NCBI GenBank assembly: GCA_944387285.1
Contig: CALXEH010000020.1
Coordinates: forward strand, 1 to 37,396
DNA length: 37,396 nt
Reading direction: 5' to 3'
Source: an uncultured Oscillospiraceae bacterium
Lineage (GTDB): Bacteria > Bacillota > Clostridia > Oscillospirales > Oscillospiraceae
Part shown: positions 1 through 8,300 of the stretch, one piece after another
How positions within the stretch are numbered: position 1 is the stretch's first letter
Layout of the letters: each line of letters opens with the position of its first letter
Position numbers and translations under genes: made by a program
Notes under the pieces: generated by a model
The model's input: only the letters and a program-made list of their open reading frames with translations
Database searches by the model: none
What the model was told of the DNA's origin: nothing

Positions 1-190
1 GCGGGCGGCGCATCGGGGTCGATGCGCCCTACGGGTGACGGTTTCGCGTTGGGTTTGACGTCGTGCATATCGTTACAAAGGGTCGTCGAGGACGCCGACC
101 CCTACGGGTTGTCTGTTGTTTTACCACAAGCGTAGCCGTAGGGGCGGGGTCGAGGGCGGCCTGCGGGGCGGTTTCGTTGGGTTTTGGGCA
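1..190. repeat. Dispersed intergenic repeat, copy A
   Basis: No credible gene is visible here. The stretch contains blocks also present in the other gene-poor interval at 17139-17300. Bases 77-133 align with 17241-17296, sharing GTCGAGGACGCCG, CCCTACGG and a following GTTTTRCCRCARCG. A GTAGGGGCGGGGT block near 136-150 is the reverse complement of ACCCCGCCCCTAC near 17184-17197. This looks like a multi-copy palindromic intergenic element, but only two copies are in the window and the family is not identified. Confidence 0.6.
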
Positions 191-193
191 TGG

Positions 194-224
194 AAAAACG
201 CCGCTCTTTTTGAGCGGCGTTTTT
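194..224 (-). terminator. Rho-independent terminator of the MarR/ABC operon
   Basis: Stem CGCCGCTC (199-206) pairs with GAGCGGCG (212-219) around a short T-rich loop. It is flanked by five A (194-198) and five T (220-224), so on the minus strand the hairpin is followed by a U run. It lies just after the stop of the ABC exporter gene. The symmetry could also make it bidirectional. Confidence 0.85.
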
Positions 225-234
225 CACCTTTTCT

Positions 235-2427
235 TCAATCCAATATATGCTGTCCGGTATAGAGCATATAGTACCGGCCCTTTTCTGCCAGGAGGGCTTC
301 GTGGTCGCCCTTCTCCTGTATCTCGCCGTGCTCTATGACCACGATGCAGTTGGAGTTGCGCACCGTCGAGAGCCTGTGGGCTATGACGAACACTGTGCGG
401 CCTTCCATGAGCGCGTCCATGCCGCGCTCGATGTGGCGCTCCGTGCGGGTATCTATCGAGCTCGTGGCCTCGTCCAGCACCATCACCGGCGGGTCGGCCA
501 CCGCCGCGCGGGCGATTGCCAGCAGCTGCCTCTGGCCCTGCGACAGGTTCGCGCCGTCGCCTGTCACCATGGTATCATACCCGTCCGGCAGCCTGCGGAT
601 GAAGCTGTGCGCGTTCGCGCTCTTCGCCGCCGCGATGCACTCCTCGTCCGTTGCGTCCAGCCGCCCGTAGCGGATATTCTCCATCACCGTGCCCGTGAAC
701 AGGTGCGTGTCCTGCAGCACCGAGCCGAGCGAGCGGCGCAGGTCGTCCTTCCTTATATCGCACACGTCGATGCCGTCGTAGGTTATCATGCCCGAGTCTA
801 TCTCGTAGAACCGGTTTATCAGGTTCGTGATGGTCGTCTTGCCCGCGCCCGTCGAGCCGACGAAGGCTATCTTCTGGCCGGGGTTTGCGTACACGCTCAC
901 ATGCTTGAGTATCGGCTTTTCCGGCACATACGAGAAGCACACGTCGTTCAGCCGCACGGCGCCCTTGAGCTCGGTCAGGCAGTAGTCCTCGCCCGGCACG
1001 TTCCTCACGCTGCCCCTTATGATATGCAGCGTGCTGCTGCCGTCTCTGTCGGGGTACTTCCAGGCCCAGCCGTGGGCGGCGAGTGCCGCCATGTCCGTGA
1101 CCTCTGTGACGCTGCCGTCTTTTTCCGCGCGGGCCCAGATGCCCTCCGGCGAGTCCACGTTCGGCGGCAGCATTTTAAGCCGCCCGTCCTCGTGCACCGC
1201 CTGGCCGAGTTCCACCGGCGTGCCGTCAGGCTCCACCATCACCGGCACCAGCACCAGCCGTGAGCTGCGCGGCACTTTCCAGGCCCAGGTGTGATAGCGC
1301 TCCGCGCCCTTGTTCTCGCTTATCGCCCCGTTCTCGTCCTTCTGCGCGCGCACCAGCGTGACTTTGCCCTCGTCCGTCTCCGGCGGCGTGTCGATTATCT
1401 CGAATATCCGCTCCGCGCCTGCCAGCGCCGAGAGCAGCGCCGTCATCTGCTGCGACACCTGGCTCATCGGCTGCGATATCTGACGCCCGAACTGCAGATA
1501 GATGGCCAGGCCGCCCAAATCCAGCATCCCGCCGAAGGCGAACAGCCCGCCCACGATGGCCGTCAGCGCGTAGCCTATGTTCATCACGTTGCCCACGATG
1601 GGCATCATGGCCGTAGCGTAGAAGTTCGCGTCCTTCGCGACGCCGAAATACGCATCGTTCAGCTTGCCGAACTGCGTCCTTGCCGCGTCCTCGTGCGTGA
1701 AGGCCTTCACCACGCGCAGGCCCTCTATCATCTCCTGGATGTTGCCGTTCATCTCGCCCAGCGCCCTCTGCTGCTCCTGATACAGCCGGCGGCTGCGCCC
1801 GCCTATCGTCCGTATCGCCAGGAAACTGCCGCCCAGCACCAGCAGCGTTATGAGAAACAGCGGCGGGCAGGTCACGATGAGTATCGCCACGATGCCCACG
1901 AACATCAGGCTCGAGGAGAATATCGACACTATGCTCTGCTCGAGCATCTGCTGCACATAGTCAGCGTCGTTGGAAAAGCGGCTCATGAGCTCGCCGTGCG
2001 GGTTCCTGTCGAAGAATGACAGGGGCAGCTCCTGCAGCTTGTCGAAGAGCTCGCCGCGCAGCCGGTTCGTGCCCCGGTGCGCCAGCTGAGCCATGATCGC
2101 CGACTGCGCATAGGTGCAGGCCGCGCCCACCAGGAACACCGCGGCCATCAGAGCCAGCATTTTGCCCAGGTACAGCAGCTTCTCACTGAGCGTGCCGTCG
2201 CCCACCAGGTCGTTCAGCACCGGCTTTATGAGGTACGTCCCCGCAAGGCTCGCGCCCGCGCTCGCCGCCACGCACAGGAAGACTATGACCAGCAGCCACT
2301 TCTTCCCGCTTATATAGCCCAGCAGCCTCAGCATCGTCCGGCCCGCGTTCTTCGGCTTCTGATAGCCGCCGCGCGCGCCCGGCCCGCCCCTGCCGGGGCC
2401 GCCGTGCCTCTGCCTGTTTTCAGCCAT
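235..2427 (-). CDS. ABC exporter half-transporter, catalytic-site subunit, with long linker insert
   Basis: This is a 730-residue fused membrane and ATPase subunit of a type IV (multidrug/lipid-type) ABC exporter. A Gly/Arg-rich N-terminus (1-30) is followed by six predicted helices (about 40-345) and an ATPase domain (about 486-730). Walker A GSTGAGKT is at 524-531, Walker B VMVLDEA at 648-654 has the catalytic Glu, and the switch His is in IAHR near 684. The signature is LSQGQ rather than LSGGQ (628-632). Family members are usually about 580-620 residues; the excess is an insert at about 355-485 between the two domains, holding two WAWK motifs (381-384, 454-457). It overlaps the partner gene by 8 bp. 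The partner has a degenerate Walker B and switch, so the pair fits an asymmetric heterodimer. The substrate is unknown; a MarR regulator upstream suggests drug or toxic-compound export (inference). Confidence 0.93.
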   Translation of the reverse strand: MAENRQRHGGPGRGGPGARGGYQKPKNAGRTMLRLLGYISGKKWLLVIVFLCVAASAGASLAGTYLIKPVLNDLVGDGTLSEKLLYLGKMLALMAAVFLVGAACTYAQSAIMAQLAHRGTNRLRGELFDKLQELPLSFFDRNPHGELMSRFSNDADYVQQMLEQSIVSIFSSSLMFVGIVAILIVTCPPLFLITLLVLGGSFLAIRTIGGRSRRLYQEQQRALGEMNGNIQEMIEGLRVVKAFTHEDAARTQFGKLNDAYFGVAKDANFYATAMMPIVGNVMNIGYALTAIVGGLFAFGGMLDLGGLAIYLQFGRQISQPMSQVSQQMTALLSALAGAERIFEIIDTPPETDEGKVTLVRAQKDENGAISENKGAERYHTWAWKVPRSSRLVLVPVMVEPDGTPVELGQAVHEDGRLKMLPPNVDSPEGIWARAEKDGSVTEVTDMAALAAHGWAWKYPDRDGSSTLHIIRGSVRNVPGEDYCLTELKGAVRLNDVCFSYVPEKPILKHVSVYANPGQKIAFVGSTGAGKTTITNLINRFYEIDSGMITYDGIDVCDIRKDDLRRSLGSVLQDTHLFTGTVMENIRYGRLDATDEECIAAAKSANAHSFIRRLPDGYDTMVTGDGANLSQGQRQLLAIARAAVADPPVMVLDEATSSIDTRTERHIERGMDALMEGRTVFVIAHRLSTVRNSNCIVVIEHGEIQEKGDHEALLAEKGRYYMLYTGQHILD

Positions 2428-4168
2428 TCTCCATCGCTCCTTCCTGCTGGGACTGGTAGATCTCGCGGTAGATATCGCTCGTCTCCATCAGCTCCTCGTG
2501 CGTGCCCTCCGCCGCGATATGGTCGTCGTCCAGCACCACGATCTTGTCCGCATACCGCACCGAGCTTATCCGCTGCGCTATGATGATGACCGTCGTGTCC
2601 TTCAGGTTCTCCGAGAACGAGCGGCGTATCTCCGCCTCTGTCGCCGAGTCCACCGCCGAGGTCGAGTCGTCCAGTATCAGTATCGCCGGGTGCCTCAGCA
2701 TCGCCCGCGCGATGCACAGCCGCTGCTTCTGGCCGCCCGAGACGTTCACGCCGCCCTGCTCCAGCCAGGTATCGAAGCCCTGCGGCATCGCCTCGATGAA
2801 GTCCAGCGCCTGGGCGTCCTTCGCCGCGCGGCGTATCTCCTCCTCCGTAGCGTCCGCGCGGCCCCAGAGCAGGTTCTCGCGCACAGTGCCCGAGAACAGC
2901 ACGTTCGTCTGCAGCACCATGCCTATCCGCGACCGCAGCTCGGCCAGCGGGTAGTCGCGCACGTCCACGCCGTCCACCAGCACCTGGCCCGCCGTCACGT
3001 CGTAGAAGCGCGGGATGAGGTTCACCAGCGTCGATTTGCCCGTGCCCGTGCCGCCCACGATGGCCACGAACTGGCCCGGCTCCACCGTGAGGTCTATGCC
3101 GTGCAGCACGTCGTCGCCCGTGCCCGCGGCGCTGTACTTGAAGCTGACGTTCTTGAACTCCACCCTGCCGCGGCTCTCGGGCAGCTCGCGCTCATGGCTC
3201 TCGGGCGAGTCGGAGATGTCCGGCTCGGCCTCAAGCACCTCGATGACACGCCTCGCGCAGGCCACGGCCCTCGTCAGCATCAGCAGGCACATGCCCACCA
3301 TCAGCACGCTCATCAGCACCTGCACGATATACGAGAAGAAGGCATACAGCTCGCCGGGCAGCAGCTCGCCCTTCGCCACAAAGCCGCCGCCGAACCACAT
3401 GACGCCCAGTATCGACGCATACATCGACAGCATCATGATGGGGCTTATCATTATGACGCGCATGACCGCGGCGAGGCCCGCGTCGCGCAGCTCGTCGTTT
3501 GACTTTTTGAACTTCTTGCGCTCAAAGTTGCCGCGCACGAAGGCCTTGACCACGCGGATGGCCACGAGGTTCTCCTGCACCGTGTCGTTCAGGGCGTCTA
3601 TCTTCTGCTGGAACCTTGTGAACAGCTCCTCGCAGGCCCGCATGATGAGCCAGAGCAGCAGGCACATGACCGGGATGACCACCACGATGACCAGCGTCAG
3701 CCGCGCATTCATCACGAGGCAGACCACCAGCGCCGACAGCAGCTGCACCGGCGCGCGCACCAGCATGCGCAGGCACATCATCACCGTCATCTGTATGGAG
3801 TTCACGTCGTTCGTCAGCCGCGTTATGAGCGAGGCCGAGGAAAAGCGGTCTATGTCCGCAAACGAGAAGTCCTGTATCTTGTCGAACATGGCCCCGCGCA
3901 GGTTGCGGCCGAAGCCCTGGCTCGCCACGGCCGCCGTCTTCGCCGCCGTCATGCCGCTGTACAGCGACAGCACCGACAGCGCCAGCATGCCCAGGCCCGC
4001 CTTCCAGATGAAGCTCATGCCGCCCTCGCCGTTTATGCCCACGTCGATGATGTCCGCCATGAGCAGCGGCAAAAACAGCTCGCACAGCGCCTCGATGAAG
4101 ATGAACACCGGGGCCTTCACCGCTTCCTTCTCAAAGCCCTTTATATAATGAGAGAGCTTCTTTATCAT
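2420..4168 (-). CDS. ABC exporter half-transporter, degenerate-site subunit
   Basis: This is the 582-residue partner of the following ABC gene, of ordinary family length. It has six predicted membrane helices (about 15-305) and an ATPase domain (about 335-582). Walker A GGTGTGKST is at 372-380 and the canonical signature VSGGQ at 476-480. Walker B reads LILDDSTS, so Asp replaces the catalytic Glu (about 501), and the switch position is Gln (IAQR, about 532) instead of His. This is the pattern known from heterodimeric exporters such as TM287/288 or LmrCD, in which one of the two ATP sites is inactive. Its VSGGQ would complete the active site formed by the partner's Walker motifs. The start ATG overlaps the marR stop by 4 bp, implying translational coupling. 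Confidence 0.93.
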   Translation of the reverse strand: MIKKLSHYIKGFEKEAVKAPVFIFIEALCELFLPLLMADIIDVGINGEGGMSFIWKAGLGMLALSVLSLYSGMTAAKTAAVASQGFGRNLRGAMFDKIQDFSFADIDRFSSASLITRLTNDVNSIQMTVMMCLRMLVRAPVQLLSALVVCLVMNARLTLVIVVVIPVMCLLLWLIMRACEELFTRFQQKIDALNDTVQENLVAIRVVKAFVRGNFERKKFKKSNDELRDAGLAAVMRVIMISPIMMLSMYASILGVMWFGGGFVAKGELLPGELYAFFSYIVQVLMSVLMVGMCLLMLTRAVACARRVIEVLEAEPDISDSPESHERELPESRGRVEFKNVSFKYSAAGTGDDVLHGIDLTVEPGQFVAIVGGTGTGKSTLVNLIPRFYDVTAGQVLVDGVDVRDYPLAELRSRIGMVLQTNVLFSGTVRENLLWGRADATEEEIRRAAKDAQALDFIEAMPQGFDTWLEQGGVNVSGGQKQRLCIARAMLRHPAILILDDSTSAVDSATEAEIRRSFSENLKDTTVIIIAQRISSVRYADKIVVLDDDHIAAEGTHEELMETSDIYREIYQSQQEGAMENG

Positions 4169-4650
4169 GCTCCCGCCTCCTTGCCTGCCAGCTTCCTCAG
4201 ATTCTCCGTTATCCGCTCAAAGCAGCCCGAGACCTCTTCCAGCTCCGACTGTGTGAAGCCCGCGTACATGGCCTCGTCTACCTCCGCGAACACCTCCACA
4301 TACCTGCGCGCCACCTCGCGGCCCTTTTCCGTTATGCGTATCCGCTTCTTGCGCATGTCGTCCGCGCCCGCCTCGCGCTCGATGCAGCCCTGGCGCTCCA
4401 GCGCCTTCACCGCCGAGGTCACCGAGGCCGGCGCTATCCTCAGCCGCTCCGACAGCTCCTTCTGCGTCGGCAGTCCGCCGTCCCATCCGCCGCGCGCCAG
4501 CAGGAACAGCACAAAGGGATGCCCATATTCCCGCAGCCCGTGCCGCTCCAGCATCGCGTCCATCGCCGCCCTGTGCGCCGCATGCAGCATACGGAACCGC
4601 CAGGCCGGCGTCATCTGTACCGGGCCCTCATTCTCCAACCAGTCCGTCAT
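4165..4650 (-). CDS. MarR-family transcriptional regulator
   Basis: This is a small winged-helix DNA-binding protein of about 161 residues, the usual MarR length. The core matches the family: TQKELSERLRIAPASVTSAV (recognition helix), then LERQGCIERE and the wing DDMRKKRIRITEKGRE, with flanking dimerisation helices. An upstream in-frame ATG at 4662 exists, but GGAGG (4656-4660) lies 5 nt before the ATG at 4650 and would be inside the longer frame, so 4650 is preferred. It is first in the operon with the two ABC genes. A tandem pair of palindromes in its own leader is a likely binding site, so autorepression relieved by a small molecule is the simplest model (inference from the family). Confidence 0.93.
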   Translation of the reverse strand: MTDWLENEGPVQMTPAWRFRMLHAAHRAAMDAMLERHGLREYGHPFVLFLLARGGWDGGLPTQKELSERLRIAPASVTSAVKALERQGCIEREAGADDMRKKRIRITEKGREVARRYVEVFAEVDEAMYAGFTQSELEEVSGCFERITENLRKLAGKEAGA

Positions 4651-4663
4651 GTCCGCCTCCATT

Positions 4664-4693
4664 AATTAGCCTTCTAATAATTAGCCTTCTAAC
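4664..4693 (-). promoter_or_regulatory. Probable MarR operator: two tandem 15-bp repeats
   Basis: AATTAGCCTTCTAAY occurs twice back to back (4664-4678 and 4679-4693), differing only in the last base. Each unit holds the imperfect palindrome TTAGccttCTAA (4666-4677, 4681-4692). The centres are 15 bp apart. The site lies just downstream of the predicted -10 box and just upstream of the ribosome binding site, where a bound repressor would block transcription. Confidence 0.7.
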
Positions 4694-4704
4694 TATATGC
4701 CTGA

Positions 4705-4748
4705 TAAATAATACAGCGCCGCCTGTGAAAAGTCAACAGGCGGCGCTG
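4705..4748 (-). terminator. Terminator hairpin of the 4776-5243 gene, overlapping the next promoter
   Basis: CAGCGCCGCCTGT (4714-4726) and ACAGGCGGCGCTG (4736-4748) form a perfect 13-bp stem with a 9-nt loop. On the minus strand the stem is followed by TATTATTTAT, a moderately U-rich tail. It sits 28 bp after the stop of the membrane-protein gene. The -35 box of the MarR promoter begins at the loop edge and the -10 box lies in the tail. Confidence 0.7.
4708..4736 (-). promoter_or_regulatory. Sigma-A-type promoter of the MarR/ABC operon
   Basis: Read on the minus strand, TTGACT (4736-4731) is followed after exactly 17 bp by TATTAT (4713-4708). The spacing is optimal and both boxes are near consensus. 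The spacer coincides with one arm of the hairpin at 4714-4748. Confidence 0.75.
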
Positions 4749-4775
4749 TGAATCTTTTATGAATTTTCCTGAGCC

Positions 4776-5243
4776 TTATTTCTCGACCTCGAGCTTGAGC
4801 TCGACGTTCAGCGCGCGCAGGGCGGCACGCATCTTGGGCAGGTCGGCAAGGGCCATGGCCTGGCGCAGGTCGTCGTCGGGGACGAAGCGGCAGTAGGTGT
4901 GGCAGAAGGCCTCAAAATTGCTCTTCGTCTTCGGCCCCAGCTTCTTTGCGAACACGACAAGGCCGATGACCACGCCGCCGGCAAAGCACAGCGTCAGGTA
5001 CAGCGCCGCGAAGTGCACCACCACAAAGCCCAGGCCCACGCAGATGGCGAGCCAGATGATGACCGAGATGGTGTTCAGCCGGTTCGCGCCCGTCGGGGCG
5101 AAGACCTGCTCGCCCGCCTTGCCGAACTTCGCTATGAGCGGGTAGGCCACGGTGAAGTTGAAGATAAGCTGTCTCAGGCAGATGTAGAAGTAAAACCAGC
5201 CGCCCACAAACATGAGCGCGCCGTACATGATTTTCATTTCCAT
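4776..5243 (-). CDS. Uncharacterised three-helix membrane protein
   Basis: I do not recognise this 155-residue protein. It has three predicted membrane helices at about 6-26, 58-78 and 79-98, with Arg/Lys-containing linkers. A soluble C-terminal tail (about 100-155) carries two Cys (113, 117) and a mixed-charge helical end (LPKMRAALRALNVELKLEVE). GGAGG 9 nt upstream of the ATG supports the start. It stands alone between the polC operon and the MarR/ABC operon, with its own near-consensus promoter and a hairpin terminator, so it is probably expressed as a single gene. There is no domain from which to infer function. Confidence 0.85.
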   Translation of the reverse strand: MEMKIMYGALMFVGGWFYFYICLRQLIFNFTVAYPLIAKFGKAGEQVFAPTGANRLNTISVIIWLAICVGLGFVVVHFAALYLTLCFAGGVVIGLVVFAKKLGPKTKSNFEAFCHTYCRFVPDDDLRQAMALADLPKMRAALRALNVELKLEVEK

Positions 5244-5273
5244 AGTACCAGACCTCCAAAACCAGCTTTCGAC

Positions 5274-5302
5274 ATTCTATCACATTTTTCCTGAACTTGC
5301 AA
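5274..5302 (-). promoter_or_regulatory. Sigma-A-type promoter for the lone membrane protein
   Basis: On the minus strand TTGCAA (5302-5297) and TAGAAT (5279-5274) are separated by 17 bp. The boxes start about 10 bp after the polC stop codon. No hairpin terminator for polC is visible before it, so some read-through from polC is also possible. Confidence 0.65.
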
Positions 5303-5312
5303 GGCCCGGCGC

Positions 5313-8300
5313 TCAGAACAGGGTCATTTGGCTCTCCTCCGGCATGTCGCCGAGGGCGCCTATGCTTTTGAGCTGTTCCAGGTGCGCCTGGCTGACCTTG
5401 GGGCAGGCCAGGGACAGCTCCTCCACCGAGATGAACTGCCTGCTGCCTGCGCGGCAGGCTACCAGGTCGTTCGCCGCCGCAAGGCCCAGGCCGGATATCG
5501 CCACGAAGGGCGGCCTCAGCCGGCGCTCGTCAGCTATCAGGAACTTCACCGCGTCGCACTCGTACAGCTCCATCGGCGCAAAATCAAAGCCGCGCATGTA
5601 GAACTCGTACACCGCTTCCAGCGTCGTCAGCAGGTCGTCTTCCTTCGCCGTCGCGTCGGATTTGCCGCGTATCTCGTTTATCTTCCGGCGCACGAAGTCC
5701 TTGCCCTTGAGCATCATGCCCGCGTCAAAGGCGTCCTTCTGGCTGCGCCTGTAGAAATACGCGCTGTAGAACTCCAGCGGCCGGTGTACCTTGAACCAGG
5801 CTATCCTGAACGCCATCATCACATAGGCCACCGCATGCGCCTTCGGGAACAGGTACTTTATCTTCCGGCAGGAGCCGATATACCAGTCCGGCACGCCCGC
5901 GTCGTGCATCTCCTTTTCCGCGCCCTCCGGCAGGCCCCGGCCCTTGCGCACCGACTCCATGATCTTGAAGCTCCGCTTGTCCGGCATGCCCTTTGAGATC
6001 AGGTACAGCATGATGTCGTCCCGGCAGCCTATCGTCTCCTTGACGCTCGCCGTGCCGGAGAGGATGAGCTCCTTCGCGTTGCCCAGCCACACGTCCGTGC
6101 CGTGCGAGAAGCCCGACAGCCGCACCAGGATGTCGAACTGCTCCGGCTGCGTGTCCACCAGCATCTGCCGCGTGAAGCCCGTGCCGAACTCAGGTATGCC
6201 GATGGTGCCCGTCTTGCCGATTATCGGGTCGTCGTCGCCCAGGCCCAGCGGCTCCGGGCTCTTGAATATCCGCATCGTCTCCGGGTCGTCCAGCGGTATC
6301 TCGCGCACGTTCACGCCCGTCATGTCCTCGAGCATCTTCAGCATCGTCGGGTCATCGTGGCCCAGCTCGTCCAGCTTGAGCAGGTTGTCCTCCATGCTGT
6401 GGTATTCAAAGTGCGTCGTGATTATCCCGCTGTCCGGGTCGTCCGCCGGGTGCTGCACCGGGCAGAAGTCCTCGACCTCCATGTCCTGCGGTATGACCAC
6501 CAGGCCGCCCGGGTGCTGGCCCGTCGTGCGCTTCACGCCCACCAGGCCCATCGCCAGCCGCGCCTCCTCCGCCTTCGAGACCTGGCGGCCGCGCTCCTCA
6601 AGGTAGTTCTTGACGTAGCCGAAGGCCGTCTTCTCCGCCAGCGTGCCTATCGTGCCCGCGCGGAAGACGTGGTCGGAGCCGAACAGTTCTTCCGTGTACT
6701 TGTGCGCCCTGGCCTGATACTCACCCGAGAAGTTCAGGTCTATATCCGGCACCTTGTCGCCGCCGAAGCCCAGGAAGGTCTCGAAGGGGATGTCGAAGCC
6801 CTCCTTCTTCATCTTCTCGCCGCAGTCCGGGCAGGCCTTGTCCGGCATGTCCGCGCCGCAGCCGTAGCCCGCGCCCGACTCAAAATCCGTGTGGTGGCAC
6901 TTCGGGCAGACATAGTGCGGCGGCAGGCTGTTCACCTCCGTTATGCCCGACATGTACGCCACGATCGACGAGCCCACGCTGCCCCGGCTGCCCACCAGGT
7001 AGCCGTGCGCGTTCGAGTCCGCCACCAGCTTCTGCGCCGACATGTAGATGACGTCGTAGTGCCGCGAGAGGATGTCGCCCAGCTCCGTCTCCACGCGCTT
7101 CGTCACGATCTCAGGCGGGTTTTCGCCGTAGATCTCGTGCATGCGGCCGTAGACCAGCTCCTTGAGTATCTCCGCCGAATTCTCTATCTTCGGCGGGAAC
7201 AGGCCGTCCGGCAGCAGCTTTATCTCCTCGCACATGTCCGCTATCCGGTTCGGGTTCGTCACCACCGCGTCGTAGCAGGTGCGCCGGCCGAGGTACGCGA
7301 ATTCCTCGAGCATCTCCTCCGTCGTGCGGTAGTACAGCGGGTTTTCCCGGTCCGCGTCCGAAAACTTGCGCGAGGCCTGCAGTATGCGGCGGTAGATCTC
7401 GTCCTTCGGGTCGAGGAAGTGTACGTCGCCCGTAGCGACCAGCGGCTTTTCCAGCTCCGCCGCCAGCCGGGCCACGCGCCGGTTCAGGTCGCGCAGGCCC
7501 TCGTCGTCACGCACTGTGCCGTTTTCCACCAGGAAGCGGTTGTTCGCCAGGGGCATGACCTCTATGTAGTCGTAAAACGAGGCTATCTTCCTCAGCTCGG
7601 CGCCCGGCGCGCCGCGCAGTACCGCGTCGAACACCTCGCCCGCCTCGCAGGCCGAGCCTATCAGCAGGCCCTCACGGTGCCGCTCGAGCAGGCTGCGCGG
7701 GATTATCGGGTTGCGGCTGTAATGCTCCAGATACGAGGCCGAGATGAGCTTATACAGGTTCTTCAGCCCCGTCTTGTTCCGCACCAGCAGGCAGATGTGC
7801 CGCACCTTCTTCGAGCCGCCGCCCGCCAGCTTGTGCAGTACGCCGTCTATGTCCGAGACCCGCTCCGCACCGTGGCTCTGCAGCATCGGGATGAACTTCT
7901 CCATCATCCGCGCCACGACCTCCGCGTCGTCAAAGGCCCGGTGGTGGTTGAACTCCGGCAGGCCCAGGTGCTTCGAGACGATGTCCAGCTTGTGCCGCTT
8001 CAGCTCCGGCAGCAGCCGCTGCGAGAGCACCAGCGTGTCAAGCACCACCGGGCTGAACCTTATCCGGCTCCGCTCGCAGGCCGCCGCCATGAAGCCCGTG
8101 TCAAAGCTGGCATTGTGCGCGATTATCGGCCGGTCGCCCACGAAGTCCAAAAAAGCGCGCATCGCCTCCGCCTCCGAGGGCGCGCCCGCCACGTCGCTGT
8201 CCCGTATGCCCGTCAGCTCCGTGATGTTCGCCGGTATCGGCATCTTCGGGTCAACAAAGGTGCTGAACTTCGCCTTCACTTCGCCGCCCCGGAACAGCAC

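Noticed and set aside
1..300. CRISPR-like or tandem repeat array
   Set aside because: The repeated blocks are not evenly spaced and have no spacer structure; they resemble dispersed intergenic repeats.
63..338. 91-codon plus-strand frame at the window start
   Set aside because: It runs through the repeat, the terminator and the end of the ABC gene; composition is not protein-like.
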